NCBI GenBank assembly: GCA_964036665.1
Contig: OZ038530.1
Coordinates: forward strand, 16,824,001 to 16,888,000
Direction: 5' to 3'
DNA length: 64,000 nt
Source: Gordius sp. MW1
Lineage: Eukaryota; Nematomorpha; Gordioida; Gordea; Gordiidae
The translations under genes were made by a program, and so were the position numbers. The notes beneath the pieces were generated by a model. That model saw nothing but the letters and a program-made list of their open reading frames with translations. It did not search any database and was not told the origin of the DNA. Positions 26,101 through 37,569 of this stretch are shown piece by piece; within the stretch, counting starts at the first letter, position 1; each line of letters opens with the position of its first letter.

Positions 26101-29100
26101 AAGTTTCTAGCTAAACGGTGATGACGCAAATATGTACTCAGAAATGTTCGATCCATCATATAAGCGAGGTGGTTTTATTAATGGTCTCGTGGGATTAATG
26201 AAAAAAGTAGGAGAAAGGGGGTTTCAATTTTTTTCTCGATTGATAAATCACCTTGCTGACGCAAATGTAGTTTGAAAAATATTTAAATATTAGAATGTTC
26301 ACCCTCGTACACTACCTACGACTCAATCACATGTTAAAGAAGAAGAGGTGAATTTGCACGGCGTCAAATATGAATATTTTAGGACACCCTATCTTATATA
26401 TATATAGGGCCATGGGCTAATCAGGGAGGGGCGGCTGCTCCCTATAAATCCAGAAATTCTTTAAAGTTTTATATAATTATAGCTAAAATTAAGAAAAATT
26501 ATCGGTTTGTACCTCCCTAAATCTTAATTGCCCTCCTCTAATTCTAACCCTACCTAGGGCCATGTATAGGGCTCACTTCCCCGAAAACACCAAGTTTAAG
26601 ACTTCATTATGGACAAAACAATAAGACAACTTTTACATTTCGCAAGTTGTAGTTGTGTAATTACCTAAATTATCGGCTCTATTTCGATGCTATGCAAAAA
26701 AATTAATTTAAACTGTTAATTTTAAGCACAAAATAAATTAAACTTTTAAACATGGACCAATAATACAATAAACTGGCGCACAGCTGATAAATATCGCTGG
26801 CTATCTGTTTGCAGATTCTGGTAGAATTTTTCACGGTGAACACAAATATATTTTTAGCTTTTCCCCCCTATACGTCACGTTTATGAATTATTTGCTGTCA
26901 AAGTTAATAAAAACAGCGATTTTGCCGTTTTGCAAAGGTCAGTCGATAACTTGAAAATTTATCGGTAAAACATTGGTTTTAAATTTGATTTTTAAATAAA
27001 GGGGAGAGGAATCAATTAAATTTTTTTATCCTAGCTTAATTAATTTGTGATTATCTCGACCTTTTTAAATTGACAAATTGCCCGAGACTTAAGGTCGTCC
27101 TCCCTTCCCTTTACCGGTATAAATTAAGAGCGTGTGTTGTATACCTCTACTTTTACATAACTACCCACCCTTAGAGCCCTGCAAAATGAACGTTCTTCGG
27201 CCCGCGCCCGCCCCTAAAGACTTTTTTATTTTTGACCCGCCCGAGCCCGACCCGCTTTTTTAAATAACCATCTAAATATAATGTATTAGATTGTTATTAT
27301 ACCCGTAATTTACAACTAGGATGATGTTGAAATAAAAAATCCATTTTAACTCGTTACAATTTATTCAGCTAATAATTAAAAACTAAAAATCAAACTTTTT
27401 AAAATATATTTTTAACAGTTAATAAATTTTTTGAAAGATTTACCTATCTTATTTCTAAAGTTCTTACAACTAATATTAATATTTAAATACTAGAATAAGA
27501 CTTGCAATTCAGGTCAATTGTATTATAGTAGACAGGGGGAAAAAGCTCAAGTTTGGAAGCTATATTATGTACGCTGTGCTAAGATAATTATGTAATATCG
27601 AGTTGAGTTTATTTAAATCATATTTTATAAAAGATTGATTTGCTTTAGTGTAATTCGGGCGGGGCTAGGGCCTCGGGTCGGGCCGCCTCATCATGCCCGA
27701 CCCGAGCCCAAAGCCCGATTGTTTTATCAATTTCTGACCGAGCCCGGCCCAAAACCCGATCGAGCTTAGGGCGGCCCGTGCAGGGCTCTACCCACCCTCC
27801 ACTACTCTACCACCGCTGGCAATGGTTATGAGCTAATCAAGTACAATCTTATTCACCCCTCCATCCCTTTTTTCATTTTCATTGAATTGTCCTTCGTCCC
27901 TAACCCTCTTTTTCCCCTTTGCTTGTGCAAAATATTTTAATATTAATTTAAGTTTCTTTTATTCCAAAATTACTTTAGGTTATCGGGTTTAAAAATATTA
28001 TCAAAAAAATTGAGGTAATAAAAAACATTACTTAAAAATTTTTAACATATGGTCATGCATGGGCGTAGCCAGGGGGTGGCAGGAAGGGGCGGCTGCCCCT
28101 ATCTAAATCCATAAATTCCAAAAAAATTTAATAAATTATGGCTTAAATTTCAATAAATATACATTTTGCCCCTCTTTAAAGCATATTGCACCCCTCTAGT
28201 TCCAATCCTGGCTACGCACATGGAGTCATGTATAGAAAGTGTACTACCCCTCCCCATAATTTTGTTACGTATTATGAAGAATATGTTACACCAAATTCTC
28301 GTAAAAAAAAATTCAATGTCTGTGGAAATATAATACATGACAATGACATCAATTCGCGCGTGATACACGAAATCTATCGCACAGCTTCACGAAATATAGT
28401 TTGGCATCCGTTGTAATGATTATAACTAATCTTTTCAGACTGCCATCTTCAAGCCATATAGTTGCATATTTATTTTGAGGAAAAAACTTGGGCTAGGTAA
28501 AAAATTTTTTAAAACTAGTTAAAATTGTATAAAGCATCCACATATTTGGCAGGATAATTTGTTATCGCTAAAAGTTACATTAGCGCCATCTATAATATAT
28601 TAATCCTCCTCACATAAAATGATGTTTTTAGTATAAGTTAATTAATAAATTTCAGCGCAAAAATTAGCTGCTTGCCAGTCTATTGTATCATTGGCCCATC
28701 GGCATAGCCAAGAGGTGGCAATAAGGGGCGGCTGCCCCCCCTCCAAACCCAAAATTTCAAAAAAGGATCATTTTGTCCCTCCTAAAATCATTATTGCCCC
28801 CCCCCCTTAAATCCAATACTGGCTACGCCCATACATTGGTCTATGCTTTTAAAAGCTCAAGGTATGAAGGAAAACTAACGTGAGGTCTCATTTTTCGGAG
28901 CGTTTTCTGGTAGTTCGAGTATAGCACTGAGCAGTAGGGCTACAGCCCCTGCAACGACGGGCGATGCTACGCTGGTTCCTGACAATACTCTGCACCCTCC
29001 ACTACAAAAGCAAAAGGTGTTGTTTATTAAACTTATTTAACCTCATAAATTTTAGGGGAAGGGGTATAGACAATCGACCAAATTAAAGCCCCCCCCCTTC

Positions 29101-32100
29101 ATCCTATTAAAAAACATTAGAGTAGTGTTGTAAAAACAGCTGGGTTTTGTTTGGTCGAACTTTGGTTTTACTAAGATTAACGTGCGCTTCTGGTCTATTT
29201 TTCAAATTTCGACTAAGCCTAGAGGACAACTGAGAAAATAGACAAAAAAATTTTGGTCTGTTTATATTCAGTCGATTGAAACCAAAGGTCGTCCTAACAA
29301 AAACTCAGCTCAGCCGTTTTTACAACACTACATTCGAGCCTAAATGTTAAAATATTCACAAACTAATGGATTTTTAATATTATGGAAATTTATAAGAGCC
29401 ATTATTTGCTATAGCTAAGAGAAAAAAACTAAACCGTTATATCTATTTTTTTTTTGGTTAAAAAGTTTATTTTCACGAAACAAATTTACATAAATAAGCG
29501 AAATACAAAAATAAAGACATATTGGTTAAATACAAAGATCAATATCATTATCTTCTAAAATGGGCCATGAGTCGGCAAAGGATTTAAAGTTGTATCGTAC
29601 AACAAGAATCCCTAGATGTTGCCTGAGTAAAAAGGACGCAGAAATTTTAGATTTCGGGGTGCGTTTTCCGATTTCTTTAAAAAAACCCATTGCCTGTTTG
29701 CCAAAGGAACCGGAGCACGAGGCTTAACAAAAACTTAAAAATCCCCGCAATAATTTTTTCAAATAAACCTTTGTTCCCGCTTTTTACCAATTTTTAAAAA
29801 ATATTTTTAATAATTTAAAATAGCCAGTGGATTATGCAGAAACACATCATCATGGTTGCAATAACGTTTTGAGGAATTGAGCAAATATATGTTAAAATAA
29901 CGACTTTTTTGGAAAAATTAATCTGAATAACTTAATACAAATGAACATTATAATTAAGTCGAATCTTTCTACATAAATAATAAACCACATCAAAAAAGCA
30001 GTTAAAAAAAGCTTTTTTATTTTTATTGGCTAAACGATTACTTTAGACCGGGTCCTTGTACGATACCGTACGTCAAAATGTCGGGTTTCACACGACCATA
30101 ACCTGCCGGGAGCTCCTAAGTCGTAAAATAGATAGGTTATTAAAATCCGTTAAGAAAATTTCTGAGATTTAAAAGCTTTCGCTCAAAAAAAAGTAGTCCC
30201 TAGGTGTTATTAGCTTGATTTGACAAATATGCTGGGGGAACAATATATCAATCTTAAACCAAATTTATAAAAATACAGCAAGGCATAACACTAAATATTC
30301 AAATATCTATTGGATAAACTACGACTCGAGCCTAATGCCAATCGACGCCTTCAATATTTATCTACAAAACTTCCCGAAACGCTGTTCATCATCATTTTTG
30401 TTGCTATCACACCTTTTCCAATCAATTCCCATAAGCTTAACCATGACGGGAGGATAAAAATGATAATTTATCTATTTAACCATAATTTTTATTATTATAT
30501 TAAAGGGTGGGGTAGCGTCCCCTGCCTGCCTCCCCCTGGCTACACCCATAATCTCTGCATTAAACCTTAAAAAACTAAATTGTAATCAATACCTTTTTTG
30601 AAAATTTTAAATGAGGACAGATTCCCGATGTCCTGTCCAACTCGTAAATTTTAACAATTGCTGTGGAAACTTATACGAGTCTTTGATGGCAGTGGATTTA
30701 TGCCTCTGTAAAAGACTTTTAATTTAATTTTGCTTTCGCATATAATCTATAAATATATGATGGAAATTGCATAGCAAATAAATGTAACGCGATTGTGTGT
30801 GTCCACTAAGAAAAAAAATACAAATAGCTGTTTGTCACACTAGGGTGGTCAACTTCGTTAGATATTTGGATGAGGGTTGAGGCTCGGCTATCCAGGCCTA
30901 CAACCGTGTTGACGATGTGATATATTTTACACCTTTTTGAAACAAAGTGCTAAAAGCGGAATTTTAACACGCGACGCGAGCTCTTGTTCAAAGTAGTGTT
31001 GTAAAAACGGCTGGGTTTTATTTGGTCGACCTTTAGTTTTAGTCCACTAATCATAAACAGACAAAAGGGTTGACTGTTTGTGCGACTAAGAAAAACTACC
31101 AAAAAATCTTTGGCCTGATTGTGTTTAGGGGACCCTAACCAAAGGTCGCCCAAACAAAACTCAGCCGTTTCTAAAGCACTAGTTCAAAGACTATGTACCA
31201 ATTAGGCCCCAACGCCCATTTTTGTCCGCTAACATCTCGTATATAATATAATTTTTGGCTAAAATATAGGAATAGCTTACCCAAGTGGTCATGCCCCTGG
31301 ATGAGAATGAAGCCAGGCGATCGTCGTATGTTATACCCCCAACCCCTATTACATCTAGCATATCTGCAGGGTTATTCAGGCTACCAGCGATGGGCCCGTC
31401 GTTCCCGATCGATGATATCATAATCATACGATTGGCGCTCAGTTCCCAAACCTATTTAAATTTCCTTAATTATCGCACACTTACACACGAATAATCGCAC
31501 ATTTTAAGCCATATTAGTGGCTCGCCCCTAGCCCCTCCCCCGGTGGGTAAGAAAATAATGCTAATTGCTGGCGTGTACGTTCCAAAATTTAATGGAAAAG
31601 TGTACGTTTACTGCACATATTTTATAAAGCCTTGAATTTGGACTAAATCTTGTGAAATAACCCCTAATTCCTTAATTATTTAAAACTAAGAGTTTTTGCA
31701 TTATTTTTTTACAAGTGAAAGTAGTGTTGTAAAAACGGCTGGGTGTTAATTGGTCGACCTTTGGTTATGGCGACCGTAAGTCTTAGTTAAACCAAAGGTA
31801 GACAAAACAACACCCAGCCGTTTTTACAACACTACACCGCGAAAGAAAAGTATTGGAATATAAGGTGGCCAAATTATAATTTTTTGAAATGTAAAACAAA
31901 ATTTGTTAATTTGGAAAAAAATTGAAATTAGGAGGGGAGTGTAGAAAACCCCCTACGCCCATGAATACGATTTTCAAACATTGTCTAATATATATGTAAG
32001 CATATATTGCATACCAATTAATTTATCTATTTACTTATTCGCATTGATAAAATTCGTATAGTATTACTTTGTCGATAAAAGGGCGATCCAAAAAGTCGGG

Positions 32101-35100
32101 GCCGCCTATGCTTAAATTCAAGATGTGGATACGCTTTAGGATGGCGTAATTGAAGGCGTCCAGGTACCACGATGTGTATGATATCTATTGGTACATACAG
32201 AAATGACAAAACAATTAAACTATCAGATGACATATATTGAAACAAATGCCGTTTGGATGACAATTCAGCTAAAGTCAAAGTTAGTAATTCAAATCTAATC
32301 CATCTTATTATTAAAATCCATAAATTATATAGTAATTAATTGTAAGACTATACATTATTATACCGATCACCAATTTATCAACAACACTTATATCCGTAAA
32401 TATCCTTAAAAGCTACGTACAAGTGTTCTCGATAATATTGAAATCAACTTTTTAAAAATTAGCAAAAGATAATAAAACTTTTGGTCGTTAATTTAAATTT
32501 TAATTGAATAAAAAAAAATGTAATTTACCTGGGCGTCCGTGAAAACGCGAAAGACGTAAAGTTGGGCGTCGGGGGCGAGACCAGGGCACGCCCCTTCGGT
32601 CCCGCCCACCACCCCACACACGAAAGTCCCGTGACCAAGGGTGTCACGTGATCGTCCATCTACCTGACCGTTGCCGTCGGTCGCGGCTGCTGCTTCAAAC
32701 GTCCAATCCGTGACGTCGGCCACGTGACCGGCGAAGGCGGGGCGATCGGGGGTTGCAATACCCGTATCAAAAACCCCCACCCTCACGCCCCGCCCGGTAA
32801 CGCCCACCTTCCATAACACGTCGGCACCCAAAAGGGTAGTGACCTGATCAAATTTAATAAATTTATAATAATTGTTTTTCTTATTAAATTGTATGAAAAG
32901 AAAAATAAATATTTCGTTATGCAAAATTGCAGAAAGAGTTTAAAGGTTAATTACGCTTTGTGACGAACTATATGGGTAAATTAGGTAAAAATTTTAGGGA
33001 AACATGTTATTTTTCGAAAACCATTTCATTTTGCATATATTTTCCTAAATTATAAAGCTTAGATCAACAAAAATATTTGAATTATAGCTTCTTTAAAAAT
33101 TTGTTCTATTATAATGAACGTTATTAGAAATACAGATTTTTTAAGTTTGTAAATTTTAGATCAAATTTACAGTTCAAATTTCTAATTAACCCTGAGATAG
33201 TGTGACTCGGATGGTAAATAAGATGCTTAACTTTAAATAGCTATAACTTTGTTGTTTTAAAAGATCTTCAACCTATTTAAGGTCAATATATTGTTAATAT
33301 ATAAATTTTGTATTAATTTATTTGAGGCTACATAACAGATACCCAAACAACATCAAAAGTTCTACGCTAAATTTAAAAACACACCTTGCGAAGTAATTTT
33401 ATGTGCGTATATTTATAGAATTAATGTACTTGTTTAGCGTAAGTGCTCATAAGTCTTTTGTTTTTAGATCTATGAATCGAAGGCCAAAAATAGGAAAGGG
33501 ACAATCTTTTGCGACTTAAAATCGATTGATAAGAATCGTCTCCACGACTTTTTGGTGATTGGGCGTCCGCGTAATCATCTATCACGACAAAATCGTCTGT
33601 TTCCGGTTGATAACCGGTCATAAGTTTGCGCGTAATTCGCATTTGAGGAACTATAGTTTTTATCCCCGGCCATTTTTCTGCAGCCAATTTTAGCACAAAA
33701 GTTACGTTGGGGGCATTTATCTGTTATTATGATCAAAGTTTATTATATATATTAAAAAAATTATGAACTAATATGTAACATTTCTAACTTATTTTTGTTA
33801 ATATAATGACTTTATTTGATTTCTTCAAAAAAAATTCAAAAAGTATCCAGAAAACACGAATTTCAAATTTCGAATAAAATAATTTTTCTAAGCAAAATGA
33901 TTACCTATCAGCAAAATTATAAAAAATAAACCCCGAAGTTTGATCTCTAATTATACGACATTATCTAGTACATATAGTCCAACTAATTTACACAAAGTCA
34001 AAATTTGACCATATTTTCCTCAAAAGATCAGCTCAAAAACGTGAAATTTCATATGCGAACTTATCGTACAACAACCCTAAGAAGCTCTTCTAAAAACTTC
34101 GAGCCATCAAATGTATGAGGCATTTCACCACATAAATCTTTATGGTAATACTAAAAAAAATAGGTGCTTTCACAAAAGAAGAATCAAAACTTTGATATAA
34201 TTTGATATTTTACTTTGACAACATCGAAGTCCGTAGGTAGCTTTAAAAAAGGGTTGTCCTCTTTTCTCAACATAATGCTCCATGAGTGAGAACTTAAAAG
34301 TGGCTCCAAAAATGAATTAATTATGTGTCTTCGTTTAGTTGCTGGGTAATGATCGTCAAAAGTGACGATATATTCTATATAGGTGTAATAAAACATTAAT
34401 ATCAAGAAAATTGAGAATAAAAAATTAGATTTTAAAAAGGGCTAAAGAGTTTTTGTAATTTTTAGTAATTGACTTGCAAAAAAATAATGTTATCATTATC
34501 TTATATTTATACCTACAGTATTTTAAAAGATTAAATGTTTAAACATTGCGAGTATAATGCTTTAACTTTAAGTATAAAGGTGTATTAATATAGCTATTTA
34601 TTTTAGTGGCTATGATATAAAAAATATAATTTAAACGATTTTGAAAGTTTTTACTACATTTTATATGGTCTGGCCCCTAAATTTAAATAAGGGATGGATG
34701 TTGAACAAAACCAAACGATACATTCGTTGCTGCTTAGTCGATTAATACTATTTAAGTGACAAATTGGATAGAAGTAAATAAAATTCTGAATATTAACTAA
34801 ACATCCAGATTTATTAAGATTTATATTACACTTCAAACGAATCTAATCGCCCCACAAATTTTACATACCCTGCCCTTTCATTTTCAATAGACGACTCTAA
34901 AACTCTCAGACGGCTCAAAACTGGTAGGAAAACTTATCATCGATATTTTAACAAGTAAAACTTTCAAAATTCATTACAATTTTATAATTCTTTTTACCAG
35001 ACTCCAAGGGTTCGTAAGAGTAAGAATATTCCTGGTCAAGCTCATTGCAATTAATCCCAAATTTGTCTGAAGTTCTATTGATAGCTCCAAAATCCTTTTC

Positions 35101-35196
35101 ATTCAAGTGGCATAATCCAGTATTACAAGATTTACCATTATTAGACAGGATTATTCGAAGGATGGAAATAAAAATTAAATTCGTTGCAAATGACAT
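17134..35196 (-). CDS. MBTPS1: Membrane-bound transcription factor site-1 protease
   Basis: Golgi subtilisin-like protease that cleaves SREBP, ATF6 and other membrane precursors in its known homologues. Sixteen GT-AG exons join in frame (1218 aa): 35196-34998, 34374-34214, 33720-33430, 32843-32529, 32184-32068, 31451-31281, 30115-30042, 29001-28880, 26110-25773, 24845-24542, 23733-23412, 22455-22247, 21516-21331, 19231-18966, 18089-17807, 17432-17134. The first ATG precedes a hydrophobic signal peptide. Catalytic Asp is in VFDTG (about 243), His in LGHGTFVCG (288), the oxyanion Asn in SSIGNDG (378), Ser in SGTSVASP (453). Later blocks [43 protein letters not shown] and IVIYGDSNC are specific to site-1 protease. 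One C-terminal TM helix (about 1141-1161) and a Lys/Arg-rich tail follow. It is longer than the human protein (1052 aa), with an Ala/Gly-rich insert between Asp and His and a longer segment before the TM. The exact start rests on the signal peptide only. Confidence 0.95.
18211..18346. mobile_element. CATGGGCGTAGCC-family MITE in MBTPS1 intron 14
   Basis: Inverted ends CATGGGCGTAGCC and GGCTATGCCCATG are flanked by a 7/8 match (AATATGAA before, AATATAAA after), the 8-bp duplication expected for hAT transposition. Confidence 0.8.
19386..20827 (-). mobile_element. hAT transposon relic in MBTPS1 intron 13
   Basis: The ends are CAGGCGCGTAGCCAGGAT (19386) and CTTCTTTACGCCTATG (20827), inverted, each followed inward by a GGGGGTAGA stretch. 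An exact 8-bp target duplication GTTATCCT flanks it (19378-19385, 20828-20835). Its coding remnant runs on the minus strand, the same sense as the host gene. At 1.44 kb it is shorter than an autonomous hAT, so it is deleted or decayed. Confidence 0.88.
19509..19968 (-). pseudogene. hAT transposase C-terminal dimerisation domain remnant
   Basis: Two frames overlap near 19780. The downstream one reads [20 protein letters not shown], then [20 protein letters not shown]. This is the hAT-family dimerisation signature ([11 protein letters not shown]...L...M...RL..LALL). The upstream frame supplies a diverged part of the same protein. The N-terminal BED finger and catalytic core are not recognisable in the more decayed 20000-20640 part. 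It is not a host gene. Confidence 0.85.
22027..22198. mobile_element. CATGGGCGTAGCC-family MITE in MBTPS1 intron 12
   Basis: Ends CTGGGCGTAGCCAAGG and GCTGGCTACGTCCATG are inverted, and the body has GGGGCGGCTGACCCCC and TTGCCCCCTCTAAATAATTA blocks as in the other copies. It lies only about 50 bp from exon 12. Confidence 0.75.
25522..25711. mobile_element. Palindromic TAGTGTTG hAT MITE in MBTPS1 intron 9
   Basis: It runs from TAGTGTTGCAAAAACGGCTG to CAGCCGTTTTTACGACACCA, inverted ends, and is flanked by ACCCAAAC and TCCCAAAC (7/8). It begins about 60 bp downstream of the exon 9 donor, so an open frame runs from the exon into it. That extension is not coding. Confidence 0.85.
26411..26564. mobile_element. 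CATGGGC-family MITE in MBTPS1 intron 8, perfect TSD
   Basis: Inverted ends CATGGGCTAATCAGG and CCTACCTAGGGCCATG. The 8 bases before and after are identical, TATAGGGC (26403-26410, 26565-26572), which indicates hAT-type insertion. Confidence 0.85.
26800..27160. repeat. Foldback-element left arm, interrupted by a hAT
   Basis: The arm repeats the CTGTTTGCAGATTCTGGTAG...TTTTTCACGGTGAACACAAA start of the 7977 and 60929 elements and the later GACAAATT...CCTCCCTTCC block. It stops near its centre, where a hAT element (27172-27790) is inserted. The matching right arm is not recognisable beyond about 27830. Confidence 0.75.
27172..27790. mobile_element. Non-autonomous hAT with CCCGACCCG-rich ends
   Basis: Ends TAGAGCCCTGCAAAATGAAC and CGTGCAGGGCTCTA are inverted. 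The 8-bp target duplication CCCACCCT is exact (27164-27171, 27791-27798). The termini are rich in GCCCGACCCG-type words. A right-end relative lies at about 63440-63735. No transposase. Confidence 0.88.
28058..28222. mobile_element. CATGGGCGTAGCC-family MITE in MBTPS1 intron 8
   Basis: Inverted ends CATGGGCGTAGCCAGGGG and CCTGGCTACGCACATG. Flanks TGGTCATG and GAGTCATG share 6/8. Confidence 0.75.
28697..28833. mobile_element. CATGGGCGTAGCC-family MITE in MBTPS1 intron 8
   Basis: Ends CATCGGCATAGCCAAG and CTGGCTACGCCCATA. Flanks CATTGGCC and CATTGGTC match 7/8. It lies about 50 bp from exon 8. Confidence 0.8.
29123..29330. mobile_element. Palindromic TAGTGTTG hAT MITE in MBTPS1 intron 7
   Basis: TAGTGTTGTAAAAACAGCTG to CAGCCGTTTTTACAACACTA, inverted, with flanks CATTAGAG and CATTCGAG (7/8). 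Confidence 0.88.
30600..30790. repeat. Diverged copy of the 255-800 repeat
   Basis: CTGTGGAAACTTATACGAG, CTCTGTAAAAGACTTTTA and a closing TTGCATAGCAA match the repeat at 255-800. It lies in MBTPS1 intron 6. Confidence 0.55.
30994..31181. mobile_element. Palindromic TAGTGTTG hAT MITE, perfect TSD, intron 6
   Basis: Inverted ends TAGTGTTGTAAAAACGGCTG and CAGCCGTTTCTAAAGCACTA. Identical 8-bp flanks GTTCAAAG at 30986-30993 and 31182-31189. Confidence 0.92.
31722..31834. mobile_element. Short palindromic TAGTGTTG MITE in MBTPS1 intron 5
   Basis: Only 113 bp and almost all palindrome: TAGTGTTGTAAAAACGGCTG against CAGCCGTTTTTACAACACTA. The interior of the longer copies is missing. No clear target duplication. 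Confidence 0.8.
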
Positions 35197-36363
35197 TTCT
35201 AATTTTAAAGAAAAAACATTTCTCCAAACCAATCAATCAATTGCTTTAGATTTGTCTCCGGCTCCCAAAAATCATCGTGAGCCCGAATGATAATAATACA
35301 AGCTATGAATCCTCAAAAATTACATTTCCAAGCAATTCTTTTGATGCGTCGGGGATCATAAATACTATCTATTTACCAAAGGGTCAAACATATTCCAATA
35401 ATATAAATCGTTGAATCATAGAAATTAGGATTGTAGTTTTCACAGTACAAGGCATTCTTTCTCTTAATTTTTAGCTCATAAAAGATTCATTGATCTTAAT
35501 GTGGTCACTTGGAGGGGAAGATTGTTGAAAAGTCAAGCGGAGATAGATCTATTTTATAAAAAAAAATTAATGCATACATGCGTTACACAGATATTATATG
35601 TATAGATAGCCCCTAAGGGAATGGGGAAGAAGTTCTAAGGCATTTAAATTTAATTAAGTTAAAAGTTTAATTTATGCATTAACCCTATCCAGCCAGATGC
35701 TATCATTTAACTCGGTTGAAAAGCGAAAGGACTACATACATCCCCTCTAATTATAAAAGAATAATGTATTTCTCGGGGCTGTAATATAGAATTCTAATGC
35801 GATGCAGTTGATTTCGACCTTTAAAGTTATTAGTTATGTAACAAAGACCTGTCAATAAGATTAAAATATAGGCCACTATCTGTCTATTTTGCTTCCTAAA
35901 TTTGGCCCAAACCGCAAAATTAATGTAAAAAATTAAAATTTATCAATTTTGCCAACGGATTCTAATTTCATCTAAGGTAAGTAAGCAAACGAAGAGCAAA
36001 GTAAATGATAAGTTGTCCCCGAGTATCACTTATTCACGAAGCTTCACTACTATGCGGGATGATACATATGTTATTTTTGATGAGGTACGTAATTTGTACC
36101 CATCAAAAATTGGTAATGTGGATACCAATTAGCGTTTTTGAATGTTGATGTCCGTTTGGGATTCGGAATGGGTGGGCAACGTAAAAAAACGTAATATTCA
36201 CCCGTTACTGTCAACGATAACAAAACAACAAACCTCATCCCCAAATGTTGTAAAAAGATTTTAAAAATTCCTCACGGACGGACACCTTATTTATGCAAAA
36301 ACCCAATGGAAGGACATAGTAACTATCTATTTAAGGTTTTGTTAGTAGTAAGTAAGTAGGTAG
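35197..36363. other. Upstream region of MBTPS1, no other gene seen
   Basis: This should contain the MBTPS1 5' UTR and promoter on the minus strand, but I cannot place a TATA box or initiator with confidence. The rest is AT-rich sequence with no exon I can support. Confidence 0.4.
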
Positions 36364-36549
36364 TAGTGTTGTAAAAAGACCTGGGTTTTGTTTGGTCGAC
36401 CTTTGATTCAACTAAAACTAACGGTCAACTCTGGCCTCTTTTTCAAATTTGACTAAGCCTAGAGGTCGACTAAGAAATAAAGACCAAAAAACCATTGGTC
36501 CGTTTATGTTTAGTCGACCAAACAAAACCCAGCCGTTCTTACAACACTA
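36364..36549. mobile_element. Palindromic TAGTGTTG hAT MITE
   Basis: TAGTGTTGTAAAAAGACCTG to CAGCCGTTCTTACAACACTA. Flanks GTAGGTAG and ATAGGTCG match 6/8. Interior includes the shared GTCGACC and AGCCTAGAGGTCGACTAAG blocks. Confidence 0.82.
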
Positions 36550-36742
36550 ATAGGTCGTGGGAAAAAGAGAATATCAAAGGCTACCCCGTTTTGATATGTA
36601 TATGCGAAATAAATATTATATGAAAAAATGTATATGCACCAAAATTTCCGGGTTGACCGAACCATACAAAAAAAAATGTGCGTGATGTTTGTCATTTACC
36701 CTAATGCTGAAGGTGGGAGCCAACCATAACCACAGAGGCTAG

Positions 36743-36897
36743 CATAGGCGTAGCGATTGAAACTAGAGGGGGGGGGGCAATAATGCTTTAGGGAGGGGCA
36801 AAATAATCATTTTCAAATTTTAAGCCTTATAAAATTAATAAATTTTGACGTTTCTGGATTTAGAGCCCCTCCCTACCACCCCCTAGCTACGCCCATG
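36743..36897. mobile_element. CATGGGCGTAGCC-family MITE, reverse orientation
   Basis: Ends CATAGGCGTAGCG and CTAGCTACGCCCATG enclose the TTTAGGGAGGGGCAAAATAA block typical of the family. Confidence 0.75.
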
Positions 36898-37569
36898 GAT
36901 GCTACTACTATCTGGCATAAATTAATTATATAATTGAAACTGATTGGTAACTAATGATCCAAGCTTGTGGGCAAAGTGCGCTAAGTTTTCCAGTATAACC
37001 AACCATCCGATGTTATAGCGGTTTTGACAATAAAAAGGAAAAGTCACTTTCGAGCCGAATCGTGGTTAGGCTTAAATCTTTTGGGTTCGAGGCCCGCTGA
37101 TTTAGATTATAACAGGTGGTAAAAATTAATCGTATTTTATCACATTGGCATAACCAGAATTTGTATAAAACGGTTAGGATTTAGGGAGTAAATATATTTT
37201 TTACTTTAACCCTAAAACCATAAAAGAAAAGGATTTTTTTATATGAGGAGTTAGTAAATCGCCTAGTTGTTTAAAAATTATTTTGGAGCCGAATTGATTA
37301 TACTCAAAATACCGTTTAAATATTTTTTTATTACAAGATGTCTTTCCAAAGCCGCTATACGTTACAGATTTTTGCATCTAATCCGCAATTAAAGTGACGT
37401 TTTTAAGTGATAAATAATATTTAAAAATTAATTCGAACCAAGTTGTGGCTAAAATTTAGTAGATGGCCCCCCTACACAAAAAAAACAATCCAAAATATTA
37501 TCAAATAATTTTTTGTTTAATAATTTATTCCATTTATTCTCATTTTAATATCCACTTTTAACACCCATA

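Noticed and set aside
35197..35232. Upstream extension of the MBTPS1 first exon
   Set aside because: The frame is open but has no ATG. The first ATG (35196) directly precedes the signal peptide.
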